DNA of 6,026 bases from an uncultured Prevotellaceae bacterium (GTDB lineage: Bacteria; Bacteroidota; Bacteroidia; Bacteroidales; Bacteroidaceae): contig CALAVF010000399.1 of assembly GCA_937892315.1 (NCBI GenBank), positions 1 through 6,026 on the forward strand, written 5' to 3'. The notes beneath the pieces were generated by a model that saw nothing but the letters and a program-made list of their open reading frames with translations, did not search any database and was not told the origin of the DNA. The position numbers and the translations under genes are program-made. Positions 1 through 5,840 of this stretch are shown one piece after another; positions within the stretch are counted from its first letter, which is position 1; every line of letters starts with the position of its first letter.

Positions 1-51
1 ACGACCTCCAGATTATGAGTCTGTTGCTCTAACCAACTGAGCTACAAGTCC
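1..51 (-). tRNA. tRNA-Met (CAT anticodon), partial at window edge
   Basis: Read on the minus strand from 51, the sequence gives a 7-nt acceptor arm GGACTTG, T8-A9, a D arm GCTC/GAGC with the loop AGTTGGTTA, and an anticodon loop CTCATAA with anticodon CAT at 17-15. The variable region starts (GGAGGTCGT) before the window ends, so the T arm and 3' acceptor strand are outside. A CAT anticodon can mean elongator Met, initiator Met or a tRNA-Ile2 precursor. The D arm and the absence of an initiator-like acceptor favour elongator Met, but the missing half prevents certainty. It lies 60 nt downstream of tRNA-Gln on the same strand and is probably co-transcribed with it. Confidence 0.9.
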
Positions 52-111
52 GATGGGGAGAAAAAATGACATCTTTGGTGCGAGATGAACCTTGGATGCC
101 TTTCCCTGGAG

Positions 112-182
112 TTGTGCTACCAGGATTCGAACCTGGAATGACAGAACCAAAACCTGTAGTGTTACCATTACACCATAGCACA
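112..182 (-). tRNA. tRNA-Gln (TTG anticodon)
   Basis: A complete cloverleaf can be drawn on the minus strand. The acceptor stem is TGTGCTA (182-176) with TAGCACA (119-113) and discriminator A at 112. The D arm is GTG/CAC with loop TAATGGTAA. The anticodon stem is ACAGG/TCTGT with loop TTTTGGT, placing anticodon TTG at 150-148. The T arm is CCAGG/CCTGG with loop TTCGAAT. The 3' CCA is not encoded (CTCCA follows), so it would be added by tRNA nucleotidyltransferase. The length of 71 nt is normal for tRNA-Gln. Confidence 0.95.
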
Positions 183-246
183 ATCCTCATAGCATTTCGT
201 GTGGGGAGACCTCGAAAACGAGGCTGCCTTCCTACGAATGCGACTG

Positions 247-280
247 CAAAGTTAGAGTTTTATTTTGGATTTCCCAAAAA
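247..280 (-). promoter_or_regulatory. Bacteroidota-type promoter for the tRNA-Gln/tRNA-Met unit
   Basis: On the minus strand a TAACTTTG box (254-247) matches the -7 consensus TAnnTTTG. A TTTTTG (280-275) lies 20 nt upstream and fits the -33 element. Transcription would begin around 240, giving a leader of roughly 58 nt before tRNA-Gln. That leader contains a small hairpin, CCTCG/CGAGG (210-214 with 219-223, 4-nt loop), which probably ends up in the 5' leader removed by RNase P. Confidence 0.75.
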
Positions 281-337
281 GTTTTTGTGAAAAATGAGGA
301 GAAAGCCTTATTTTAAGTGCCTTTTTTATAAAAAAAC

Positions 338-367
338 ATGAATTATGGGTAATGAATTATGAATTAT
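338..367. repeat. Three ATGAATTAT units upstream of psd
   Basis: The nonamer ATGAATTAT occurs at 338-346, 352-360 and 359-367. The last two overlap, so the unit repeats with a 7-nt period and the first copy is offset by 14 nt. The block covers the place where the -33 element of the psd promoter would be. Short AT-rich heptad repeats of this type are, from memory, common between genes in Bacteroidales; whether this one is a regulatory site or just a repeat is not decided by the sequence. Confidence 0.6.
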
Positions 368-371
368 TTTG

Positions 372-379
372 TACCTTTG
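372..379 (+). promoter_or_regulatory. -7 box of the psd-pssA-DUF4834 operon promoter
   Basis: TACCTTTG matches TAnnTTTG exactly and is followed by C, as is usual. It lies 40 nt before the psd ATG, so a 5' untranslated region of about 34 nt is expected. No TTTG is seen 19-21 nt upstream; that place is occupied by the ATGAATTAT repeats. The promoter may therefore be weak or depend on another factor. Confidence 0.65.
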
Positions 380-419
380 CATGAAATCTAACCCATAAAA
401 AGGAATAGCCAACGATATA

Positions 420-1127
420 ATGTCGAAAGAGAAACCACTGATACATAACAAGCGTAGAAACAAGATTCGTCTGCACCATGAGGGTACGCACACGTTGCTC
501 TATACGGGCATTTTGGCGGCTTTGATTATTTTTCTTTCATGGTTGTCAAGGGACACCTTGGCTTGGGGGTCTTATTTTATTATTGTATGTGTAGTGGTCG
601 TATATGGTATCCTGCTCAACTTTTTCCGTTGCCCGATTCGTATGTTCAATGGCCCGACCAACAAGTCTATTGTTGCACCAGCCGATGGACATATTGTGGT
701 GATTGAAGAGGTGGATGAGGAGGAGTATTTCCATGACAGGCGACTGATGATTTCCATCTTCATGAGTCTGACGAATGTACATGCCAACTGGATTCCCTGC
801 GAAGGAACCATTGTGAAGGTTGACCATCAGAGCGGCAACTTCATGAAGGCGTACCTTCCTAAGGCGAGCACGGAGAATGAGCGTTCGATGGTGGTCATTC
901 GTACCCCTCATGGTGTGGAGGTGATGGCTCGTCAGATAGCGGGGGCTGTGGCTCGCCGCATTGTCACCTATCCCAAGGAGGGCGAAGAGTGCTACATTGA
1001 CGACCACATGGGTTTCATCAAGTTCGGAAGCCGTGTGGACGTGTATCTGCCGCTCGGAACAGAGGTGTTGGTGAAGATGGGGCAGGCGACCGTTGGTGAC
1101 GAGACGCTCATTGCGCGATTAAAGTAA
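420..1127 (+). CDS. psd: Phosphatidylserine decarboxylase proenzyme
   Basis: This enzyme decarboxylates phosphatidylserine to phosphatidylethanolamine at the inner membrane. The 235-aa product has a basic N-terminus, two hydrophobic segments (about residues 26-42 and 48-68) that should anchor it, then the catalytic domain. Family landmarks are APADGHI (D89), NVHANW (H121) and, near the C-terminus, FGSR with the Gly203-Ser204 pair where the proenzyme cleaves itself to produce the pyruvoyl cofactor on the new alpha chain. Asp, His and Ser would form the autocleavage triad known for this family. The short size fits the compact bacterial PSD-A type rather than the longer E. coli form. The ATG at 420 follows an AT-rich leader without a clear Shine-Dalgarno sequence, as usual in Bacteroidota. 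pssA follows after 17 nt. The identification is firm; the subclass is inferred. Confidence 0.96.
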   Translation: MSKEKPLIHNKRRNKIRLHHEGTHTLLYTGILAALIIFLSWLSRDTLAWGSYFIIVCVVVVYGILLNFFRCPIRMFNGPTNKSIVAPADGHIVVIEEVDEEEYFHDRRLMISIFMSLTNVHANWIPCEGTIVKVDHQSGNFMKAYLPKASTENERSMVVIRTPHGVEVMARQIAGAVARRIVTYPKEGEECYIDDHMGFIKFGSRVDVYLPLGTEVLVKMGQATVGDETLIARLK

Positions 1128-1144
1128 AAGTTTTTTGACATACA

Positions 1145-1894
1145 ATGAAAAAGCATATTCCCAATATCATTACATGCTGCAATCTTATTTGCGGTTGTAT
1201 CGCCACCTATTGTGCGTTTCATCATGCTCATCAGGTTGCGTTTCTTTTTATCCTCATGGGTGCCATCTTCGATTTCTTTGATGGCATGACGGCTCGTGCC
1301 TTGGGTGTGAGTGGCAAGTTGGGTGTCGAACTGGATTCGTTGGCTGATTGTGTGACTTTTGGCGTGGCTCCTTCGGCCATGCTCTTCACGCTCTTCAACC
1401 ATGTGGCATATCCACACGTGATGGCGAGCAACTTCTTTTTCTATGTGATGCCTTTCACCGCATTCCTGATGGCGGCGTTCTCTGCGATGCGATTGGCAAA
1501 ATTCAACATTGACGAACGTCAGCACACCGAGTTTATCGGTATGCCGACACCTGCCAATGCCATTTTTTGGGGAGCCCTTATTTCGAGCAGTGAGGCGTGG
1601 CTGACAAGTCCTCGCTTCAATGCCCTTTTCCTCTTCCTTTTCATGATTCTCTTCTGCTGGCTGCTCGTGTGTGAAGTGCCGATGTTTGCCTTCAAGAGCA
1701 TGTCGTGGCCAAAAGACAAGATGAAAATCATCTTCTTGGCGATTGCCGTCATCTTTCTTGCATGGGGAGCAATCTCTGGCGGCACCGACCCGTATGGCAC
1801 CGTGTGGCAAGGTCTGTGTCGTGGTGCGGCTGCCAGTGTCGGACTTTATGTCGTGATGTCCATCGTGGCATCTTATTTGCCTAAGGAAGACTAA
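1145..1894 (+). CDS. pssA: CDP-diacylglycerol-serine O-phosphatidyltransferase
   Basis: PssA joins CDP-diacylglycerol and L-serine to phosphatidylserine, the substrate of the Psd encoded just upstream. The 249-aa protein is a polytopic membrane protein with hydrophobic stretches along most of its length. It carries a perfect CDP-alcohol phosphatidyltransferase signature, D-x2-DG-x2-AR-x8-G-x3-D-x3-D, at D43, D46, G47, A50, R51, G60, D64 and D68; the four aspartates bind the two metal ions and carry out catalysis in this family. The following stretch (ADCVTFGVAPS) is typical of the serine-specific members, as opposed to PgsA. It starts 17 nt after the psd stop, which implies a shared mRNA. A hairpin (1895-1910) directly follows the stop codon. 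Confidence 0.95.
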   Translation: MKKHIPNIITCCNLICGCIATYCAFHHAHQVAFLFILMGAIFDFFDGMTARALGVSGKLGVELDSLADCVTFGVAPSAMLFTLFNHVAYPHVMASNFFFYVMPFTAFLMAAFSAMRLAKFNIDERQHTEFIGMPTPANAIFWGALISSSEAWLTSPRFNALFLFLFMILFCWLLVCEVPMFAFKSMSWPKDKMKIIFLAIAVIFLAWGAISGGTDPYGTVWQGLCRGAAASVGLYVVMSIVASYLPKED

Positions 1895-1910
1895 AGGAGA
1901 ACGGTCTCCT
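1895..1910 (+). other. Short hairpin directly after the pssA stop codon
   Basis: AGGAGA (1895-1900) pairs with TCTCCT (1905-1910) across the 4-nt loop ACGG, beginning at the base after the pssA stop. It is followed by CACTAAAAAA, not by a T run, so it does not look like an intrinsic terminator on the plus strand. It sits in the 40-nt gap before the DUF4834 gene and could mark mRNA processing or reduce read-through, but no function is shown. Confidence 0.4.
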
Positions 1911-1934
1911 CACTAAAAAACGATTCATTTGCCC

Positions 1935-2231
1935 ATGTCAGTACTTGTTTTTGCCATCTTCGTGGTGCTGTTCATCATTGTTGGCATACTCTCCATAGGT
2001 ATTTATCTGCTCAGCCTGTTGCTGGGCGGCTTTGCAAATCTGAAGAACCTTTTCTATAATCTCACAGGATGGGGCGATAGTAGCGGTACACAGCAGCGTA
2101 CTGCCAAATCGTCAGCATCTGACAATTCTTCTTCTCGCCAACGGAACACCACAAAAAGCGGTAACACGGGCGGCAAGGTGTTTGACGATAGCGAAGGCAC
2201 CTATGTCGATTTTGAAGAAGTGAAAGGATGA
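1935..2231 (+). CDS. Small membrane protein, DUF4834-like
   Basis: The product has 98 aa. Residues 3-31 form one long, strongly hydrophobic segment. A Ser/Thr/Asn-rich, probably disordered linker (about 50-80) follows, and the protein ends in an acidic block, VFDDSEGTYVDFEEV. I recognise this architecture, with the terminal EGTYVDFEE-like motif, as that of the DUF4834 family found next to pssA in Bacteroidales; this is from memory and the function is unknown. An in-frame TTG at 1929 would add two residues, but the ATG at 1935 is preferred because ATG is the usual start and the TTG extension adds nothing recognisable. It is the last gene of the psd-pssA operon, which suggests a link to membrane or phospholipid homeostasis, but that is only inferred from position. 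Confidence 0.8.
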   Translation: MSVLVFAIFVVLFIIVGILSIGIYLLSLLLGGFANLKNLFYNLTGWGDSSGTQQRTAKSSASDNSSSRQRNTTKSGNTGGKVFDDSEGTYVDFEEVKG

Positions 2232-2252
2232 TCATTCTTTCACGCAGTAGAT

Positions 2253-2316
2253 TCGTACCCCTCGGGTACGATGTGCCGTAGCCGAGGGGTACGCCATGTC
2301 GTAGTCGAGGGGTACG
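2253..2316. repeat. GC-rich palindromic repeat with alternative hairpins between convergent genes
   Basis: An arm CGTACCCCTCGG (2254-2265) is perfectly complementary to CCGAGGGGTACG (2282-2293) and, over 11 nt, to 2306-2316. The last two copies belong to a direct repeat with a 23-nt period (2277-2293 and 2300-2316 match at 16 of 17 positions). The first arm can also fold on itself, 2253-2260 with 2264-2271, as 8 bp with a 3-nt loop. The block lies between the ends of the DUF4834 gene and proA, a normal place for a bidirectional terminator, but neither side has a clear T run. Confidence 0.7.
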
Positions 2317-2357
2317 TTTCTTGAGGATATGTGAGAGGGTATAAGTGTGCCGCTGTT

Positions 2358-3605
2358 TTATGAGGGTCTCACCTGTCCATTTCCCTCAATCACCCATTTA
2401 TACGTCGTGATTTCCTCGAGAGCCATAGGACCTCGTGCATGAAGTTTTTGTGTGGAGATGCCGATTTCTGCGCCAAGCCCGAATTGTGCTCCGTCGGTGA
2501 ACGAAGTCGGAGCGTTGTGATAGACACAGGCGGCATCTATTTGTATCAAGAATTGGTCAGCCGTGGCGCGGTTCTCTGTGATGATGCATTCCGAGTGCCC
2601 AGACCCGAAACGGCGGATGTGGTGAATGGCTTCCTCTGTCGATGCAACCGTCTTGATCGCCATCGTGTAAGACAGAAATTCAGTGCCGTAACTCTCTTCC
2701 GTTGCAGGGCGAAGCAGTTCGGCAGGGTAGTGCCCTTCAAGCACAGCCAACGCTGGCTCGTCGGCATAAATCAACACCTTGCTTGTTTGGAGCGGAGCAC
2801 AAAGGGTGGGGAGGTCGGCGAGGCGGTCAGCGTGGATGAGCATACAATCCAATGCGTTGCACACGCTCACACGCCGCGTCTTGGCATTATTGATGATGCG
2901 AGCCCCTTTTTCCGTGTCGCCGTCTTTGTCGAAATAAGCGTGACACACGCCGGCTCCCGTCTCGATGACAGGCACCGAAGCCTCTTGTCGCACAAAGTCA
3001 ATCAGTCGTTTGCTGCCACGGGGAATCACCAGGTCCACCCATCCGTTGGCATGAAGCAACGCACCCGTAGCCTCGTGGGTGGCAGGCAGCAGTTCGATGG
3101 CATTTTCATTCACTCCGAACTCTTTCAGCACCGACTTGATCAACCCCACAATGGCACGGTTGCTCTCGTCGGCATCCTTCCCGCCTTTCAGCACACACGC
3201 ACTTCCTGCCTTCAGACAGAGGGCAAAGACATCAAACGTCACGTTCGGCCGCGCTTCATACACGATGCCAATCACACCAAAAGGCACACTCACCCGCTTC
3301 AACTCCAATCCGTTCGGCAACGTGCTTTGTTTCAGCACTTTGCCCAGCGGAGAAGGCAGTTCCGCCACCTTCTTGGTGTCACCTGCAATCCCTTCGATGC
3401 GTTCGGGTGTCAGTTTCAGACGGTCATACAACGGGTTCGTCGGCTCCATGCGACCGAGGTCTTTGGCATTGGCTGCCAAGATGGAGTCCGTCTCTGCAAT
3501 GGCCCTGTCAGCCACTGCCAGCAATATCTGATGGATGGTCTCATTGTCGAGGAGAGCAAGATCGAGACTTGCCTCCTTCACCTTCTGAAAAGTCTCTTCT
3601 AACAT
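2358..3605 (-). CDS. proA: Glutamate-5-semialdehyde dehydrogenase (gamma-glutamyl phosphate reductase)
   Basis: ProA reduces gamma-glutamyl phosphate to glutamate-5-semialdehyde with NADPH, the second step of proline synthesis in the cytoplasm. The 415-aa length is the normal family length. It is an aldehyde-dehydrogenase-fold protein. Visible landmarks are [16 protein letters not shown] (108-123), the glycine-rich [11 protein letters not shown] (139-149), IPRGSKRLI (194-202), and [10 protein letters not shown] with the catalytic Cys249. The C-terminal [19 protein letters not shown] block is diagnostic of ProA. Its ATG (3605-3603) overlaps the end of proB by 7 nt in the arrangement ATGTTAG, so translation is probably coupled and the labile acyl phosphate may be passed on directly. 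It ends 126 nt from the convergent DUF4834 gene. Confidence 0.97.
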   Translation of the reverse strand: MLEETFQKVKEASLDLALLDNETIHQILLAVADRAIAETDSILAANAKDLGRMEPTNPLYDRLKLTPERIEGIAGDTKKVAELPSPLGKVLKQSTLPNGLELKRVSVPFGVIGIVYEARPNVTFDVFALCLKAGSACVLKGGKDADESNRAIVGLIKSVLKEFGVNENAIELLPATHEATGALLHANGWVDLVIPRGSKRLIDFVRQEASVPVIETGAGVCHAYFDKDGDTEKGARIINNAKTRRVSVCNALDCMLIHADRLADLPTLCAPLQTSKVLIYADEPALAVLEGHYPAELLRPATEESYGTEFLSYTMAIKTVASTEEAIHHIRRFGSGHSECIITENRATADQFLIQIDAACVYHNAPTSFTDGAQFGLGAEIGISTQKLHARGPMALEEITTYKWVIEGNGQVRPS

Positions 3606-4363
3606 AGAAATTCCGTGCAGGGCGTGTTGTCCCTGTCATTCATTAGTTTCACTAAAATGTCATCTCTCTTGCCGTTGGCGATAATCACGCTGATGCCAGC
3701 GGCAGCCGTCTTGGCAGCCACCGTCGATTTGCTCTGCATCCCCCCTCGTCCGGCACTCGAATGGCTCTCCTGCACATAGTCGCTCAGGTCTTTCCCTGGC
3801 TTCACGATGCTGATGAGCCTGCTTCCGGGGTCGGCAGGATTGCCCGTGTAGATGCCGTCGATGTTGCTCAGGATGATGAGCATCTGCGATTGTGTCATCC
3901 GTGCCATCAATCCCGACAGTTCGTCGTTGTCCGTAAACATCAGTTCCGTCACCGACACCGTATCGTTCTCATTCACAATGGGCAGCACGCTGTTCTCCAG
4001 CATCACCCTCATGCAGTTCTCCTGATTCTTCTTGTGCTCCGAATCCGAAAAGTTCTCCTTGGTCGTCAGCACCTGTCCCACAGGGATGCCATACTCGCGG
4101 AACAACTCAAAGTATCGGTTGATGAGTTTTGCCTGTCCCACAGCCGAGAAGAGTTGCCGTTGATCCACCGAGTCGAGGTCGTGCTGAATATGCTTCAATT
4201 CGCTCCGTCCACTTGCCACAGCGCCCGACGACACCAGAATAATCTCGTGCCCCTGACTGCGCAACTGTGCGATTTGGTCAACCAGTGCCGACATCCGTGT
4301 CACATCCAGCGACCCGTCCTGCCTCGTCAATACGTTACTGCCAATTTTAATCGTTATTCGCAT
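3599..4363 (-). CDS. proB: Glutamate 5-kinase, kinase domain only
   Basis: ProB phosphorylates L-glutamate to gamma-glutamyl phosphate with ATP, the committed and normally proline-inhibited step of proline synthesis. The 254-aa protein is a complete amino-acid kinase domain: IKIGSNVLT (5-13), VSSGAVASG (44-52), NENDTVS (131-137), [12 protein letters not shown] (143-154), [11 protein letters not shown] (166-176) and GRGGMQSK (205-212). It then ends, so it lacks the C-terminal PUA domain that makes the E. coli enzyme 367 aa long. No frameshift is needed to explain this: the stop overlaps the proA start cleanly. The ATG at 4363-4361 directly precedes the KIGS motif. No canonical TAnnTTTG promoter was found in the 137 nt upstream, which consist of an inverted-repeat element, so proB may be transcribed from the activase promoter or from a non-standard one. 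Confidence 0.95.
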   Translation of the reverse strand: MRITIKIGSNVLTRQDGSLDVTRMSALVDQIAQLRSQGHEIILVSSGAVASGRSELKHIQHDLDSVDQRQLFSAVGQAKLINRYFELFREYGIPVGQVLTTKENFSDSEHKKNQENCMRVMLENSVLPIVNENDTVSVTELMFTDNDELSGLMARMTQSQMLIILSNIDGIYTGNPADPGSRLISIVKPGKDLSDYVQESHSSAGRGGMQSKSTVAAKTAAAGISVIIANGKRDDILVKLMNDRDNTPCTEFLC

Positions 4364-4370
4364 TTTATTT

Positions 4371-4495
4371 ATTTACAATTTGACGATTTACAATTTACAA
4401 TTTATTTTCCGATTTGGCAATTTAGTAATTTAGAAAATGGCTCAATCATGAAATTGTCCAATCAATAGTAAATCGTAAATTGTCAAATCGTAAAT
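4371..4495. repeat. 125-bp AT-rich element with 28-bp imperfect inverted ends
   Basis: The left end (4371-4398) and the reverse complement of the right end (4468-4495) agree at 25 of 28 positions. The three differences are all A/G changes. Inside, 4411-4423 and the reverse complement of 4451-4463 agree at 11 of 13, so the whole stretch can fold as one extended hairpin with a loop around 4424-4450. Each arm is built of heptad-like units of the type ATTTACA/ATTTACG. It fills almost the whole gap, ending 5 nt from the activase stop and 7 nt from the proB start. No open reading frame of note and no clear target-site duplication are seen. Confidence 0.75.
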
Positions 4496-4500
4496 GACTT

Positions 4501-5406
4501 CTATCCTCCAATCTTTGCCTCCAATCCATGCTCTTTCATGATGTCCAGCGCATATTGCTGCACCTCCTCCGATGGGGCGTCCATCTTGTACGCGTCGGGG
4601 TTGTACTCCGTGCCCAGACGTGCATGTTTCCCTTTCCCCACATCGTGATACACCAGTAGGTTGACCATCTCCGGTTTCTTCGGCAACGAAGCCAAAAATG
4701 CAGCCGAAACCGTCAGGTTTTCATCGTCGGTGTTCACCCCCACAATCAGCGGAATACGAATCCAGAATCTGTGCCCCAACTCGCTGATGAGCCGTATGTT
4801 CTCCAGAATCTGCTCGTTCCTCACCCGTGTGTAGTGTCGGTGCTTCTCGCTGTCCATCATCTTCAAGTCCACCAGCATCAACTCGCATCGCTCAGCCACC
4901 CGTCTCACCTGCTCTGCCGAGGCAAACAGCGTCGTGTCCACCGTTCTGTGAAACCCTCTCTTGCCCAGTTCCTCCAGCACTTCACACAAGTAATCCGTGT
5001 GCATCAACGGCTCGCCGCCACACATGGTCACGCCGCCACCACTCTCTTCCATCACCTGTCGCTCTTTCTCCACCACCTGCATCAACTCCTCCATCTTCCA
5101 CTCCTTTCCCGCCATCTCCAATGCCAGGGTGGGGCACTCGTCCGTACACTTTCCGCATGTCGTGCAATGTCCCAAGTCCTTGATGCCATCCTTCGTCAGC
5201 ACCAAGTTCTTCTCTGGGCACACCTCCACACAACTCTGACATCCGATGCACTTCTTCTTCGTGTACATCTTCACCGCCCCTTCCGACAGCCCCTCCGGAT
5301 TATGACACCACACACACCGCAACGGGCAACCCTTCATGAAGATAGTCGTCCGAATGCCAGGTCCATCATTGATGGCAAACCTTTTGATGTCAAAAATCAG
5401 TGCCAT
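4501..5406 (-). CDS. Glycyl-radical enzyme activating protein (PflA-like radical SAM)
   Basis: Such activases cleave S-adenosylmethionine and abstract a hydrogen from a glycine of a partner enzyme (pyruvate formate-lyase or a relative) in anaerobic metabolism. The 301-aa protein begins with the signature FAINDGPGIRTTIFMKG (10-26), followed by the radical-SAM cluster C27-x3-C31-x2-C34. Two ferredoxin-type clusters follow: C53, C56, C59, C63-Pro and C81, C84, C87, C91-Pro. GGE for SAM binding is at 130-132, in the context VTMCGGEPL, where most relatives I know have Ser instead of Cys129. The two extra clusters place it with the longer PflC/CutD/HpdA-like activases, not with the minimal PflA. 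An open frame extends to 5493, but the ATG at 5406 is chosen because family similarity starts there and the promoter -7 box lies within the extension. No glycyl radical enzyme is visible nearby, so the substrate is unknown. Confidence 0.92.
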   Translation of the reverse strand: MALIFDIKRFAINDGPGIRTTIFMKGCPLRCVWCHNPEGLSEGAVKMYTKKKCIGCQSCVEVCPEKNLVLTKDGIKDLGHCTTCGKCTDECPTLALEMAGKEWKMEELMQVVEKERQVMEESGGGVTMCGGEPLMHTDYLCEVLEELGKRGFHRTVDTTLFASAEQVRRVAERCELMLVDLKMMDSEKHRHYTRVRNEQILENIRLISELGHRFWIRIPLIVGVNTDDENLTVSAAFLASLPKKPEMVNLLVYHDVGKGKHARLGTEYNPDAYKMDAPSEEVQQYALDIMKEHGLEAKIGG

Positions 5407-5432
5407 AAAATCACCATTCACAGAATTCGCCA

Positions 5433-5466
5433 CAAAGTTACAAACTTTTTGCCATATAGCGACAAG
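5433..5466 (-). promoter_or_regulatory. Bacteroidota-type promoter for the activase gene
   Basis: TAACTTTG on the minus strand (5440-5433) matches TAnnTTTG and is identical to the box before the tRNA unit. A CTTG (5466-5463) lies 22 nt upstream, slightly wider than the usual 19-21, so the -33 part is weaker. Transcription would start near 5427, about 20 nt before the ATG at 5406. This supports the shorter start of the activase. Confidence 0.6.
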
Positions 5467-5481
5467 AACTTCCCAAACTCT

Positions 5482-5513
5482 TGACAAAGTCACAAAAAAT
5501 CATTTCTTTGTCA
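5482..5513. other. 8-bp inverted repeat upstream of the activase promoter
   Basis: TGACAAAG (5482-5489) and CTTTGTCA (5506-5513) are perfect inverted copies separated by 16 nt that include an A6 run. The site lies just upstream of the -33 box of the activase and downstream of the broken protease-like gene. It could be an operator for the activase or a weak transcription end for the unit above it; the sequence does not decide between them. Confidence 0.4.
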
Positions 5514-5538
5514 GCAGATTTGGGGAATATGACACACG

Positions 5539-5779
5539 TTATAATATGGCTCCTGTGTCCACCTTCGCATCAATTGTACGCACCTGCCCAGTCAATGGAT
5601 TCTCCAGACTGATATACACGTACACCTGTTCGAATGGTGCGGTTAACTTTAATCGGAGCATGATTGCGGTTTTTAGTTCCACATCTAACAATTTTGGGCT
5701 TTGGCAGACCTTGTGGTTTTTCGCCCACGAAGGTAACGTAGCCAAAATCGGGTATTACCTTTTTGTTCTTTTCCATCAT
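5539..5779 (-). pseudogene. Frameshifted, truncated retropepsin-like (DTGA) protein
   Basis: From an ATG pair at 5779/5776 one frame reads 46 codons (MMEKNKKVIPDFG to ...HAPIKVN). If one base is skipped at about 5641, the next frame continues for 33 codons with alternating hydrophobic residues (VYVYISLENPLTG) and ends in AKVDTGA plus two residues before a stop at 5541-5539. A strand-rich lead into VDTGA is the active-site pattern of clan AA (retropepsin-like) aspartic proteases. Those normally continue for many residues after this motif, so the reading is both frameshifted and truncated. No continuation was found in any frame below 5539. The frames overlap widely, so the exact shift point is an inference. 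The alternative is a non-protease small ORF read in one frame only. A well-formed promoter precedes it. Confidence 0.5.
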
Positions 5780-5809
5780 CGTAAATGTGTCGTTGGTTAA
5801 TATGATTCG

Positions 5810-5840
5810 CAAAAGTACATATTCTCAAAGAAAAAAGCAA
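5810..5840 (-). promoter_or_regulatory. Bacteroidota-type promoter for the protease-like remnant
   Basis: On the minus strand TACTTTTG (5817-5810) matches TAnnTTTG, and a TTG at 5840-5838 lies 20 nt upstream. Transcription should begin near 5803, which leaves about 24 nt before the ATG at 5779. A longer reading from a TTG at 5812 would start inside the -7 box and is therefore unlikely. Confidence 0.65.

Noticed and set aside
66..290. 74-codon plus-strand open frame over the tRNA region
   Set aside because: It runs antisense through the complete tRNA-Gln gene and the tRNA promoter; no protein features are seen.
992..1810. 272-codon minus-strand open frame
   Set aside because: Antisense to psd and pssA, both of which are well supported; composition is not protein-like.
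2439..3602. 387-codon plus-strand open frame
   Set aside because: It is entirely antisense to proA, which carries all family motifs; the translation is Arg/His/Gln-rich without a recognisable domain.
3761..4468. 235-codon plus-strand open frame
   Set aside because: Antisense to proB and running into the inverted-repeat element; a shadow of the real gene.
4371..4495. CRISPR array
   Set aside because: The repeated units are short, AT-rich, inverted and without regular unique spacers, so this is a palindromic element, not a CRISPR.
4771..5484. 237-codon plus-strand open frame
   Set aside because: Antisense to the activase; His/Leu-rich low-complexity translation typical of a shadow frame.
5407..5493. 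29-residue N-terminal extension of the activase
   Set aside because: The -7 box at 5433-5440 lies inside it, and the family similarity begins at the ATG at 5406.
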